Below are positions 20,949-44,200 of a DNA stretch of 64,000 bases, piece by piece (the stretch's first letter is position 1; every line of letters begins with the position of its first letter). Origin of the DNA: Galaxea fascicularis (taxonomy: Eukaryota > Cnidaria > Anthozoa > Scleractinia > Euphylliidae). Location of the stretch: NCBI GenBank assembly GCA_948470475.1, contig OX419345.1, positions 17,229,739-17,293,738 of the forward strand, in the 5' to 3' direction. The notes beneath the pieces are model-generated. The model made no database searches and was not told the DNA's origin. It was given only the letters and a program-made list of their open reading frames with translations. A program made the position numbers and the translations under genes.

Positions 20949-23900
20949 ATGTTGTCCGCAACACTAGCTCGCTCGTGTAAGCATCTTCTACGATGCCCTT
21001 TCTACTGGAATATTGATGCTGTTTGTGCAACAAGAAAAGCATACTACAGTAACGGAGTGAGCTCTCCCGAAGGACCGTTACGGCTATATAAATCCTATTT
21101 AGAAAAACAAGTGGTTAAGCCAGATGAATGTCAGCTTCAAGTGGTTTACAAACTTCAAGGTTTGTACGAGCGACTGAAGAATTATGATCCTCGACTGCGC
21201 TCAAGTAAGCGGATTTGTTTGTTTGTTTGTGTTGCCACACTCAAAACTACTCATTTTGCCATTTAAAAGAACGAGATTTGTTTGTTGCTTACATGGAAGA
21301 AACCGAGGGGAAAGACCTCATGGATATACCCACCAAGAGTCCCCAACTACATCGTAGTATAACTGTTTCTATAATATCTTAAATTCATTCAATCAACCCC
21401 ATTTGCCTTCATCTACCCTTATCCGCATTGATTCTCCCACATTTACATTCATTCGCCCCTAGTTGTCTCTAGCTAGCTGTATCTGTATTCATTCACCCAT
21501 ATTTAATCAATCTTTCGGGTTGACATTGACTTTGAGAGGACATTGTTTTGATTGTCTGTGTATTGTTTTTTTTTTTTTCAACCAATCTTGTGAATCAACA
21601 AATTTTTAGAAACGGATTTCACTATAAAAGCTAACGTTAAAAAGCAACGACGTTTCGACCGATCAACGGTCATTCTCAAGTTGAAGGATAAAATTTGTTT
21701 AAGATGCACTTATATAATAATCAATTGTAAAAATGCTAATGAGGTACTGACTAAAACTCTAAATATTTACATAGAAACAATACGAGAAAATCGTGGCAAT
21801 AATGGTAAGAACGCTAAGGCAAAAGAGACAGTATTGAAAGTGAATTAATTAGGTAAATACTAGAAACGAAGGTCTACGTGAAACCAACTGATACTGGACT
21901 TTTACTGCATTACCAAAGCCATGTTGACGTAAAGTATAAACATTCTTTGCTGAAGACAATGTTAAACCGTGCATTTAAACTTTCCTTGAATTGGCAGTTT
22001 TTCCATCAAGAATGTGAACATTTAAAAACTGTTTTTTCTCGTCTGCATTATCCTGGAACTCTCGTAGAGAATACCATCAGACATTTTATTGAAATGAAGG
22101 TCACCAAGGATGTATGTACTAAACAACAAGTATCCAATGAACATGATGCTCCTATCAAAATTGTCTTACCATTCAAAGACCAAAAATCAGCAAATGCGGT
22201 AAGACACCAACTCAGTGATCTTAGCCAGAAGATTGATGCTGTTGTCCAGCCTGTTTACACAAGTCAGAAGATAAAAGGACAACTCAAACCGAAAGAACAA
22301 AAACCTCCAATTGTTAATCAACAAAACGTTTTTTATTATTATAAGTGTGGTCTGTGCGATGCAGACTATGTCGGCTTCATGAGTCGACACCTACATCAAC
22401 ATGTGGAGGAGCATAAGCGATCAACAATCAGCAACCACATAAAGGATGAGCATGGAAAGGATCGGGAGACCATTGAACGAAATTTCAAGATTTTAAAGAA
22501 GTGTCAGAGTAGACTAGACTGTTTGATTTTTTAAATGCTTTTTATTCGTGAACTTAAACCAAAACTGAACAAACAGAGTGACTCAATCCGTGCAAAAGTA
22601 TTTACCTAATTAATTCACTTTCAATACTGTCTCTTTCGCCTTAGCGTTCTTACCATTATTGCCACGAGTTTTAGTCAGTACCTCATAAGCATTTTTACAA
22701 TTGATTATTATATAAGCGCGTCTTAAACAAATTTTATCCTTCAAGTATTTTTTTTGTAAACAACAGAGAGACATCTCTCCCATACTACCACATCCTTGAA
22801 ATTTTGAAATCTCAAAATCTGCTCACTGGTACATAAACTGTACAAAAATCCATTGACCATTCCTTCAATCTTTCATAATTTTTTAACACTGGTATCAACA
22901 GTCCACTCTAAAAACACCGAAAATTCCTCAAAGCTCAACTTTTATCATTTTAAAGTTAGAACAAACATTGGTAAGTTTATTTTTAAGGACTCTGCTCCAG
23001 TCATGTACATGTAGGAAACTGTCCCCTTGGCATTAAAACCACCTAATCTCTTGTCAATCAGACAACAGTGGCACTGTTTGATAATCAAATATATACCTTA
23101 TTATTATACTTAGTATATAGCTCCTAATACATTTGTAGATTTTAATGCTTATGCTTGTCTCTGCTCACTTCCTAATTGCTTCCTTACCTGCCTCCCTGTT
23201 TGTTTTTTTATGTTCTTCCTTGTTGTCATTGCTTGTATCTATTCATTTCCTTCCCTTATCCTTTATTGTTGGCCCCACCAGATTACTAATGATTGTTATT
23301 ATTTTTATTCTTAGCTTCTTACTCATTTTCGTCTCCTCTTTTCAGTTCTTAGCTCAATATACATTATATTTAAGTTAATTTTTGTTGCTAGTCTTAAGCT
23401 CTAGAAATGATTTTTTTTCTAAAGCTTAGTGTTCTTCTTCAGGTGGTGGTGGCCAAGTTGAAAGCATTTGCTGCTTTGGCCACCATGCATATCCTGTAAT
23501 CTCTACCCTAATCTATGCAATTTTGTGTAATCTTTAAGGTGGTTCGAAATAGTTTTCATTTTCTTGAGACAAGTTCTACAAATTCTTTTCTAAGTTATGT
23601 TTGGTTCATCGTATCACTATGAAATTTGGCACAGAAATAAAAGAAACATCGTAGATTAATTACATGACATTTATTTCAGAAAACCTGTTACCATGGCAAC
23701 CATATGACGCATTCGGTTGAGCCCCTAAAATCGAAATCTTTTATCTTATTTAAAAAACAGGTCGGTGAAATCTTCTCAAACTTCTATATTCTATGTTACC
23801 AGGAATGATCTTCAAAATATTTCAATTTAAAAAAATTATGTAGGGAAGATTAAGAGTAAAACTACTTTTTGATTATTGCTTTCTTAATTTTTTCCCTACC

Positions 23901-26234
23901 TACAGAATTTTTTAAAAGTTGGACTATAAACGCAGTCAATTGATCTTAGTTGTTACCGAAAAAATCGAAAAAATCTACCGAGTGAAAGTGGAAATATAAG
24001 TGAGTAAAGTTACGAAACTTAAAAAATGTCGAGTCGACAAGATTAGCATTTGAGCATGCATGACACATGCGTGCTCTTTCTTTTTATAGGTATGGCGTGT
24101 GTTGTTTACGCACGCGCGCTCTTGGCTTAAAACCCTTTCGAGCCTCTTTAAGTGTTCTGGTAACTCCTGTATTTTTTCTATGAAATTTCTTTGTAAATGG
24201 TGTGAAGTAAATAAACTGAACTGAACTGCAAAAAACAACACACAGTAACAATAAGATCAAAAATCAAGTGATTGGGGAGATAGTGAGCTGTTGTTTTGTT
24301 GTTAGATTCACAGCTGCCCACACCACAAGGGCTTTATCTCCATGGAGGAGTCGGTAGTGGTAAAACCATGTTGATGGACATCTTCTATGACAGTATCCCG
24401 GTCAGAAGAAAGAAAAGGGTCCATTTTTATTCCTTTCTGCTCCAGTTGTACTCCTTACTAAATCGCTGGAATCTGTGTTGTCCCAGTGATGACCTGACAT
24501 TCAATTTAACTCCAGTGGAGTCCATTGCCTCTGAGCTGGCAGGTGAGGCTTGGTTACTCTGCTTTGATGAGATGCAATTAGCAGACTTTGGCTCCACCCG
24601 ACTGTTGGAAGGTGTTTTTCGTAAAATGTTGGAAAGTGGAACTGTCATTGTTACAACATCAAACAGGTAATGATCGCTTCTATTTTGGTCTGAAATTGTG
24701 TTTGGTAGAGTGGTCTTCAATTGAGGGTTGAAAGTAATTCGCATTTGTTTTGCTTTTGTTTTACTATGATGATGATAATAATAATAATAATAAATTATTA
24801 TTATTATTATTATTATTATTATTTGTAGCTGAGCACAGGTGCTCTACTAATTGGGGAGACTGTAAATCAACTCAAATCAAATGAATGTTGGTTTTTGAGG
24901 AGAGGGGAAAACCGGAGTACCCAGAGAAAAATCTTTCGGAGCAGAGTAGAGAACCAACAAACTCAGCCCACTTATGACGCCAAGTCTGTACATCGAACCC
25001 GGGACACATAGGTGGAAGGCGAGCGACTGCACCAACCCTGCATTATCACACGCAAAACATATTTTTTAACACACTTAAAGCTTGAGGATTGGTCTTTCTT
25101 GTTTCCAGGTCTCCCAGTGAACTTGGAAGCTCGTCATTTGGACGCAAAGAAGAGGCTTTAGATTCTGTGACGTCACTTGTGGGCTTGCTAACGCAGTACT
25201 GTGAGTTAGCAGCTATGGATTCGGACAAGGATTACCGAATTTTCCAGAAACGCGGAAAGGAGACTTACTTTACCCCTCTCACAGCTGAAACAGAAAAGGT
25301 ATTCGACGAAGCCTTTTGCCAAGCCGTCGGAAGTGGTCTTCGGTTATCTTCCGTCTCTCTTCCGGTGTATGGTCGGAAGGTGGTCGTACCTGTTGCTTCG
25401 GAAAATCGTGTTGCCCGATTTACATTCACCGAGCTCTGCAGGTCTCCACTTGGGCCTGCAGATTACATTACAATATGCAATCACTTCCACACAGTATTCG
25501 TGGAGGATATACCACAGATGAATATCTACCAGAAGAACGAGGCCAGGCGCTTTTTGAGTTTTGTAGACGCTGCGTATGAGAGCAAAGTTAAAATGTATTG
25601 TACTGCTGCCAGCTCCCCAGACGACTTGTTCCAACTGATTCCGAGCGACGATCCTCTGAATGAAGACAAGATGCACATAGAAATGATCGGCGAACTGGCT
25701 TACGATCTTGAATTGACGCAACTCGATTTGCGATCGCTGGGAATTTTAACTGGCGAAGAAGAAATTTTCTCCTTTAAGCGCTGCATCTCACGACTCAAAG
25801 AAATGCAGAGCGAGCTATATCAAATGCAAAAGCATCGCCGCCAGGCGTTTTCTCCGTACTTAGGTTCTTTTGAAGAGCGACTGCAATCGGAAAATCGACG
25901 TCGGGAACGCGAACACAAAAGACGAATCAAAATGCTCGAGAATTCGGAACAAGAAAGTAGTGAGGCGCCGAGAGAGATACCGCTCACTCCACTCAGTGCG
26001 GGCTCATCCGACTGGGCCGACGAAGCAAGTTATATCACATGGAGTAATGACGTCATGAGGAAGGAGCTACAAGACTTGGAGAGGAAAAGAAACGGTGAAC
26101 TTTTGAAGAAGCACGACGCGCCTAAATTCGGTGAAGAGCACTTCTGGGGTTTCGGGTGGTGGGAGAAAGTTTTGGGACGGAGAAAAGGAAAAGGTAAAGG
26201 CAGCGAAGAACATGAGAATCACCCTAAAGAATGA
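20949..26234 (+). CDS. AFG1L: AFG1/ZapE-family mitochondrial AAA+ ATPase (AFG1L-like, divergent)
   Basis: Three exons (20949-21204, 24306-24666, 25109-26234) join in phase to 580 residues; human AFG1L is about 481. The family acts in mitochondrial protein quality control. The start MLSATLARSCKHLLRC is rich in R/K and lacks acidic residues, fitting a mitochondrial presequence. Then come the family lead-in (LRLYKSYLEKQVVKPDECQL), Walker A GGVGSGKT (99-106), RVHFYSF (123-129), Walker B LLCFDE (169-174), sensor TTSNR (202-206), the downstream FTELCRSPLGPADY block and TGEEEIFSFKRCISRLKEMQ. Oddities: HFHxFM is HFYSFL, and the usual GLQRxxFxPFI segment after SNR is not recognisable. A charged tail of about 130 residues ends APKFGEEHFWGFGWW. 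Similar insect proteins are labelled ATPase N2B. The symbol is tentative because of the divergence. A Penelope relic and a SINE sit in its introns. Confidence 0.85.
21609..21692 (-). ncRNA. Degenerate hammerhead ribozyme-like motif of the Penelope terminal repeat
   Basis: On the minus strand, CAAC (helix I) is followed by a mutated core, then a perfect stem II GACCG-UUGAU-CGGUC, then GAAAC, GUC and GUUG (helix I partner). This is the order of a type I hammerhead with minimal helix III. The first core strand reads UUGAGAA where CUGANGA is required, so self-cleavage is unlikely now. Confidence 0.4.
21863..22612 (+). pseudogene. Penelope RT C-terminus and GIY-YIG endonuclease, broken
   Basis: The frame reads ETKVYVKPTDTGLLLHYQS at the start, then an RT C-terminal region (ECEHLKTVFSRLHYPGTL). 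This is followed by the GIY-YIG nuclease signature YYKCGLCDADYVGF with RHLHQHVEEHK, and DEHGKD and NFKILKKCQSRLDCLIF. A TAA at 22532-22534 interrupts it; the same frame continues MLFIRELKPKLNKQSDS to a stop at about 22610. The catalytic part of the RT is missing. This is the enzyme pair for target-primed insertion of Penelope elements, here dead. Confidence 0.8.
22746..24305 (+). other. Intron of the AFG1-like gene, repeat-like
   Basis: No gene is seen. From about 23534 (TTAAGGTGGTTCGAAATAG) to about 24000 the sequence has the look of a dispersed repeat I associate with coral genomes, with the phrase GTTACCATGGCAACCATATG inside (23689-23708), but no matching right end was found. The stretch 23140-23400 is pyrimidine-rich on the plus strand. 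Confidence 0.3.
24766..24824. repeat. Palindromic (ATA)n-(TTA)n microsatellite
   Basis: A block of ATA units is followed at once by a block of ATT units, so the array can fold on itself. In intron 2 of the AFG1-like gene. Confidence 0.9.
24828..25040 (-). mobile_element. tRNA-derived SINE copy, reverse strand
   Basis: Read on the minus strand it starts with GGTGCAGTCGCTCGCCTTCC and a good B box GGGTTCGATG. The body includes TTTCTCTGGGTACTCCGG and TTTTCCCCTCTCC, as in the copy at 15975. The A box is only partly kept. It ends near the ATT microsatellite, which may be its tail. Confidence 0.7.
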
Positions 26235-26424
26235 CGACAACACTCGGAAAACCATCAATCTGTTCATAGTGGTAAAGTGGTTGGAACGTTTGACTGAATG
26301 CTACAGTGTGACTACACTCAAGAGCAGCTGCGAGGCTGTTTGGTGTTGTTTTTCAAAGGGGATGAGCAGTAGTTTCTTGGCCAGGTTCTGTTTCACGCGG
26401 TCAAATAAGTCACGTTTTATCGAT

Positions 26425-26430
26425 AATAAA
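26425..26430 (+). terminator. Candidate poly(A) signal of the AFG1-like gene
   Basis: AATAAA about 190 bp after the stop at 26232-26234. Confidence 0.4.
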
Positions 26431-26717
26431 TTGGCTTTGAAACCCGTGAAACCTCGGAGAGAGGGCGCACCAAAAAGGCCGAGTTTCAGGTGTGCAGGTG
26501 AAATTTAGTTTGACCGTAGAAAACAGGCGCAACATTTTCACCGGCCATAATTGAGACCAAATTCATACGTACAGTACTCCAACCTGTCTATTCCACTACA
26601 TGCTACCATTGTTATATGGTTTTACGTTGTTTGTCTGAATAATTTACTGGAAACCACAGAAATTGCCGTGGATTCCTAGACTCCTGTACATTCGCTTGTC
26701 CTTCTCTCAAATTCGCA

Positions 26718-26999
26718 GGGTGGTACAAATATCCACCCCCTTCCCCGTAGATATTCTGTGACGAGGCTCTTTTACGGGCCTTGTTTTTGTGCGTCCCAGA
26801 AGACGGATTCGTAGAGTGGTACAAATATCCACCCCGTCCCCGTAGATATTCTGTGACGAGGCTCTTTTACGGGCCTTGTTTTTGTGCGTCCCAGAAGACG
26901 GATTCGTAGAGTGGTACAAATATCCACCCCGTCCCCGTAGATATTCTGTGACGAGGCTCTTTCACGAGCCTTGTTTTTGTACGTCCCAGAAGACGTTGC
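26718..26999. repeat. 95-bp minisatellite, three units
   Basis: The unit begins TGGTACAAATATCCACC and includes GATATTCTGTGACGAGGCTC and GTCCCAGAAGACG. Copies start at 26721, 26817 and 26912 (period 95-96 bp). The first two are nearly identical; the third has a few changes (TTCACGAGCC for TTTACGGGCC). Short open frames on the minus strand mirror the repeat and are not genes. Confidence 0.9.
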
Positions 27000-27625
27000 G
27001 TGTGTAGGCCAAAAATATGGGCTGTCTTGCAGTATATATGGTTAATACCGTTTATACATGGTCGTATACATGATTTATGCTGCTTCTCCCACTAAATGTG
27101 CCCGGTGTTTATCAATTCATTTTACCACAAACTTCGCATGTCAAGAAGTTTATTCCTTTTCATTCAAAGCATAGAAAATGTCTTCCAAATATTTATTTAC
27201 ATTACATCCAATTCTTTTGTTATTGTTAACAGGAATTGCTATATGTTACTAATCTACTGTATCATATACTTAAAAATGTAGGTGAGAGATCATTTGGAAA
27301 GGTGCGCGAGCGAATGCGTATTTGGGGTGGGGGGCAATTAACGTGAGGCCCAAAAGAAATTCCTTAGTAGCTTGCTAAAAAAAAAAAAACAGTTTTCCGT
27401 GATTAAAATTGAGTTACGTTTACATGGAAGTAGAGATTAGTTTACCGGTAGGACTACTTGACATTTATCGTCAAGATTTATTTACCCGATGATTAAGGGT
27501 GTTGACCCTTTTTCTTCGAGGGAAATACGAGTTCCCGCAAGTTTGCCTCCCGCGAGGAGGCGCGACGCGTTTCAGAGGGGATGGCCAAAACTTTCATGTA
27601 AACGGTTAGTGTTGCTAAAACAAAA
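27000..27625. other. Intergenic, nothing recognised
   Basis: AT-rich unique sequence with no open frame or repeat worth naming. It lies between the end of the AFG1-like gene and the MITE at 27626. Confidence 0.5.
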
Positions 27626-27862
27626 TTAAGGACCGGTCATTATTTAGCGGGGGGCGGGGAGGGTCACTATTTTTTAGCCTCACTTTGGAGAGGGCCATTT
27701 TAAAAAAATGCCTTTTCGGGGAGGCCACAGTTTTTTTTAATGGATGAAGGGGGGAGGGTCAGAGGTTTTTGGACCCTTTAGAAGGGAGGGCCACAACTTC
27801 TTGGCCAAACTTTTTTCTTAGTTTAGTAGCCCTCCCCCCCGCTAAATAATGACCGGCCCTTA
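27626..27862. mobile_element. MITE with TTAAGGACCGGTCATTATTT ends
   Basis: The left end TTAAGGACCGGTCATTATTTAGC is mirrored by GCTAAATAATGACCGGCCCTTAA, probably including a TTAA target site. The interior is G-rich on the left (GGGGGGCGGGGAGGGTCAC) and C-rich at the right border, with further weakly paired blocks. Confidence 0.8.
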
Positions 27863-28001
27863 AGGTATTCAATTCGGCGAGAATTCAAAAGGAAACGACA
27901 ATTCACTCGCCGCGTTACCTCCCAAAATTAAGATGAACGAAATTGATTATGGGATGTCAGATTGATTGCATATAAGAATACAGAGATAAGGAAGTTAATT
28001 T

Positions 28002-28172
28002 TAGAGCGGTTTTCAATTGAGCAACAAAAGTAACATCGTTCCGCTCCGTGGTTGGCCAGCAAAACTCGCGCCACTTTTTCAACCAATGAAAAGCAATAAC
28101 AAACCGGCCAATCGCGACTTGCACGCGCGCATTTTGCCACGCTTTACGCCGGGTACAATTGAAACTGCTCTA
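28002..28172. mobile_element. MITE with TAGAGCGGTTTTCAATTGA ends
   Basis: The left end TAGAGCGGTTTTCAATTGA is mirrored by TACAATTGAAACTGCTCTA. The interior has CGCGCCACTTTTTCAACCAA. Partial relatives occur at 35010-35220 and at 63076-63136, so this is the most repeated MITE family in the window. Confidence 0.8.
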
Positions 28173-28660
28173 AATCTAGACTGGCCCAAAATTTGAGAAA
28201 TTATTCTTATCAGTTGTAGACGTGAAAAGAAGTAGTATTGAATTTGTTTTCCTGGACTTGGTTAAGGTTTATTGCTCTACATTTCAATAGTATTGCGAGT
28301 TGAATGTAAATTGCAGCGTTGTTTTCCAAGCGCTGCCTTCCAGAGAGAACAGGGAACGTGGGGGGAGGGGGTAGGGGTGGGGGGAATTTGGGAGTAAATG
28401 GAGACATCTACGATAAAAGTGCAAAATAGAAATGACACCTGGTCAACCTTAAATCAAACTGTATCTCGAATGTACTTAAATATTTTCATTGTTATAGTAT
28501 TCATATCCGTGAACAAGAATGCTTGTCATAACGATTTGCGTAATTTTCTAAGAAGTTGAAGAAACGATCGCTTTTTGCGTCCACAAAGTTGAAGTTCATT
28601 TACTGGAGGTCGATGTAAGGAAATTTAAAGATCTTCAGTTTTTCGGTGCATCTGGTGCAT

Positions 28661-28849
28661 GTTTCTCGAAACTTCCGAAACTTTTCGGGCCTATTTCGCG
28701 CGCCATATTTCCGTTGTATCTTTTTTCAGACATGAAAGTTTGTAACGAATTTGCCCTTTCATATCTTGAAATCATAGTCTAAAATAAGCGGATCGTAGGT
28801 TTAGAAATGGCTTTTCGGGCCCGAAAAGTTTTCGGGAGTTTCAAGAAAC
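28661..28849. mobile_element. MITE with GTTTCTCGAAACTTCCGAAA ends
   Basis: The left arm GTTTCTCGAAACTTCCGAAACTTTTCGGGCC is mirrored by GGGCCCGAAAAGTTTTCGGGAGTTTCAAGAAAC (each quoted in pieces within the first 33 and last 33 bases). The middle is AT-rich and non-coding. Confidence 0.75.
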
Positions 28850-29469
28850 GGGCCCCTGCTGTTGAAGGTCTTTTCTTTGAGGAGGTTGGTGCAAGGCTGG
28901 AGCACTGTTGTTGTTTTTTAAGTTGGTTGAAAATCTGTATCAAAAATGTTTTTTAAAAATCAAATTGCCGGTGCTGAAGCGTTTATTCACATGAGGCGTA
29001 AGAGGAGTCGAAAATCAACATTGTCTCAAACACACTGAGACAATGTGTGATAGTCTCAGTGCTTTTAGCAAAAGCGCGAAACGAAGACGGCCTATTTGAA
29101 GGGGATGAATCTCATGTTAACTTGAACTAGGAACTGAATAAGGATGGCTTTTGGAAACTCCCGTTGTGACAAAGAAACCACTGATTCCTAGGTGAATACT
29201 TATGGTTTACCTCGAATCTCCAAGGTTTGAGAGATTCATTCTCGGATTAGCTTAAGTCCGGCCACGGGCCAAGCGTGGAGTTTAGTAACTTTCCTTCTTG
29301 GGTTTATATTCTCGTGGCTCAGCCAAAAAAGGTTTGTTTAGTAAACAGGCCCTTTTCTGTCGATAAGAAGCATCGACTGAAATGAAAAGCAAAATACTTA
29401 AAATGAATAAGTTCATTTCCTTATGGTAATTGTGTGTATGATGTATTCCAGTGATATTCAAATACTCTA
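28850..29469. other. Downstream flank of the minus-strand T-box gene
   Basis: Contains the probable 3'UTR of the T-box gene. A reverse-strand AATAAA lies at 28982-28987, about 485 bp past the stop. A short hairpin at 29020-29060 (ATTGTCTCA...TGAGACAAT) is present. No other gene seen. Confidence 0.4.
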
Positions 29470-41215
<11,746 letters not shown>

Positions 41216-44200
41216 TTAACGACCAATCCGGCGGCTGACTGGTTAATTAGTTCACAGTCCGAAAACCGTTGCTGTGCGGCTGGGAGATGTTCGCAGTACA
41301 CGGGAAGCGAGGACCCGAATAGACGCGACTACCGTGTAACGAGATGATGCGCGCTTGTCTAAAGATGGAATTTCCAGTATCTTTGGCCTTTCTCTTGAAT
41401 TATGCCCCGCTGTCATTCATCACAGTCATTACGAAAACAATAACTGTCATCTGCGTGAAGAAACATTCGAGTGGAATTCTGAAGGAGATTGCCGCAGAAT
41501 TAGGGCGACGCGCAACGAACGCTTGTTTACGTACGTGGCCTAGATATACGCTGAGAAAATTTCCCTGGACAAAAATAGCCAACTAAGGAATAGATTTGCC
41601 ACCGGGTCAAGCATGATCCCTCATTTTTTTGTCCCGTAAAACGCCCCAGGGGCATCTCAAATCGCGCTGTGTAAATTGGTATAATTTGATCTTCTGGTGA
41701 ATGTTGTTGTTTTTACACGTGAAATGTTAAGAGCTATAAAATCCAATCTGTTCTTTAGGTGACTAGAAAGCTGTTAAAATTTCACATCATCGGGTGGGTA
41801 TGACCCGGCTAAACCTCGAGAGAAGGTCATTAGCTTTAGATGATTAGATATGCAGGAAGCTATTTCAGAATCCGTTGGTTGCGATTCGGCGCATCACCAA
41901 CAAATAGGGTGTTTTCTACGCAAACATCAAAACTGTTAGGTGTTAGATTTACTGTTTAATTGACATTGCTAAACAAACTCATGACAAAGGAGTTGGCTTT
42001 GAAGCAATCACGCACGAAGTCATTTGCGCTCCTTTTATTAACAAGGTGTCAATCATTTGGGGTGAGCGATTGTTGTTCCTCGGTTTGGCTTCAAACAGGC
42101 GGCGAATTACAGGATTTTAAAAAGCATCTTTCATCGGCCATATCACCAAGACAAACTGTAAATGAAATCAAGAGTGCTCTGCATCTCAGAATCGCGATAT
42201 GAAGTAGAGCAAGTGGTGGAAGTGAAAAGAAAAAAATTGAGCTTGCTACATATTCGTGTCGTTAGCCTGAGTTATTGAAATTCCATCACATTCACTAAAT
42301 CTCTGGCAAAAACCAGATGTCGAGAATTTGCCGCAATTGGCGGAAAATCTCTCATTTTTGTTTGCACTCAGATGTTATAATTTCCTGTTTTTAACCAAAA
42401 ATATCCAGCTCAGAGGAACAAAACACTACCGTAAAATCATATTTTTTGACGCCCGTTACATCGATCGCTATATAGCCAACACTTAACTTGAATTTTAGAC
42501 GACCCCAAACTTGTCACATTGCTAGGGGTTGAATTTCGACAAAAAAAACACGTGTATGGAAGCTTTTGTTGTTTTTGTAAGATCGAAACAACTGACAAAG
42601 GTTTACAGTTCACGGAACAGGTTGCATCACATCCCCAAAGAGTAACTTTCCGTATTTTTCTTTGCAAAAGCAGGTTGTTGCTGTACAAAACAAAAAATTA
42701 TCGGAATAGAACTGTCGGAAACAGCTGTTTTACTATGCTATTGCGGCAGCACAGAGGGATTGCCGGTAAACTGGAGAGCATTCATGTTAGAGAAAATAGG
42801 TTCTACTGTTTAATATTATTAAGCGAGAGCTAAGAAGCCAAGAGTAAAGGATTGACAAATTGCCTTCAATTTTTTCTCGTAAGGACTGTGAGCAAGAGTT
42901 TCACTCAAGAAAGTCCTGTCCGGGTCCCATGCCAATTAGGGCTTCAGAGGCTAGAGATTTATTGGTCTTCCGAAGGGCCCCCTTTGAGTCACCTTGTACA
43001 TTATTTTGTACCGATCCACAAACGTTTCCAAAGGTTAGACTAAAGATTGACATCCACTGACTTAAAGGAAGTGTTGCAGATATTTTAGCCATGATTCAAC
43101 CGATGTCTGTGATTTTCAACTTTGCGTCCCACTTACCACGCAGTGTTTGAAAACCAATCCCCCTTCCTTCCTTCCTTCTCTTACTGACAAGCAATACGCA
43201 ATTGCTTCTCAGCACATGACTGAAAAAGAAGATTTCTCATTTCGAAACTGCTTTGGTAACTCGGCATCTAATTCTAAGTGAATTGCCTGAAAATGAATGG
43301 CGAATGAAGAAGTGCGGCTTCAAGCACGCGAGGAAAAAAAGGAGGGAGGGGTGACACGGAACTTGGAGTCCCCCCCTCCCCTCCCCCAATTTACTCTCGG
43401 AAGGACGCGCCCATAAGAAAATCTAATCAGTAAAGTGGTGCCCCGGTTTTAAAATTTTTCAGTCGGTCAGGCGCAAAATTAAGCAAAAAGAGTTTATATA
43501 GGCCTCAATCTCGAAAAGCTTCCCAGTCCAACTCAGTGCAATCGACACCACAAGGAAGTGGCCAAGTTGATTTTATTTTCCTGATTTGTCACATACAGGA
43601 CAGTATAATCAAGCGGCATTTCTGGAACTGCTGCTTAATAGCTTTAATTTGAATATATCATTGGCTCAGTTTAGGATTTAGCAACCAAACTTGACTTGCG
43701 TGCACGTTCACTTAGCCTTCATTTGTACCGCAAATCCGCTGAAATATCATTTGACAGCATACAGTGTTTGAATCTCATCCAAGTTGAAATAATAAACCTC
43801 TCGCTTTTAAAGCATTGCCTTAAAGCCGAAGGCTCAGAAATTCGTCTTATTTTTAGATTTTTTTTAAACAGCGTCAAAGAGATCACCGCCCGTGGGAAAG
43901 CAGAACTGCGGAAAAACCGCAGCCGATTAGCAGCATGACCGCGATATCGAAAGGAAACCAAAGGGCGTTTCAAACTCCGGATCCGCGCTGGGGATTTTGT
44001 GACCTTTTCTCAGTATAGTAAACATCATAATACGATGTGGTTTTCCAGGGGAGGGGGTGTGGAATTCTATTTGGAGGTTGAAGCCGTTACCAATGGCATG
44101 GGGGAACTCTCCCATCCGTCGCTCCGAAAGGTGTGGTTTTCTGACTTGTTGTGTCTGGAACACTGGGGACCACGGATTTTGAATATACCGTTGGCATTTT

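Larger units (their letters stand above)
21600..22745 (+). mobile_element. Penelope-like retroelement relic with inverted terminal repeats
   Basis: A 3' reverse-transcriptase plus GIY-YIG coding relic (21863-22612) is bracketed by inverted repeats at 21681-21860 and 22598-22745. The arms match almost base for base, except that the left arm has about 33 extra bases near 21754-21786. Upstream of the left arm, on the minus strand, lies a degenerate hammerhead-like fold. Inverted pseudo-LTRs and hammerhead motifs are known features of Penelope-like elements. It is in intron 1 of the AFG1-like gene. Confidence 0.8.
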
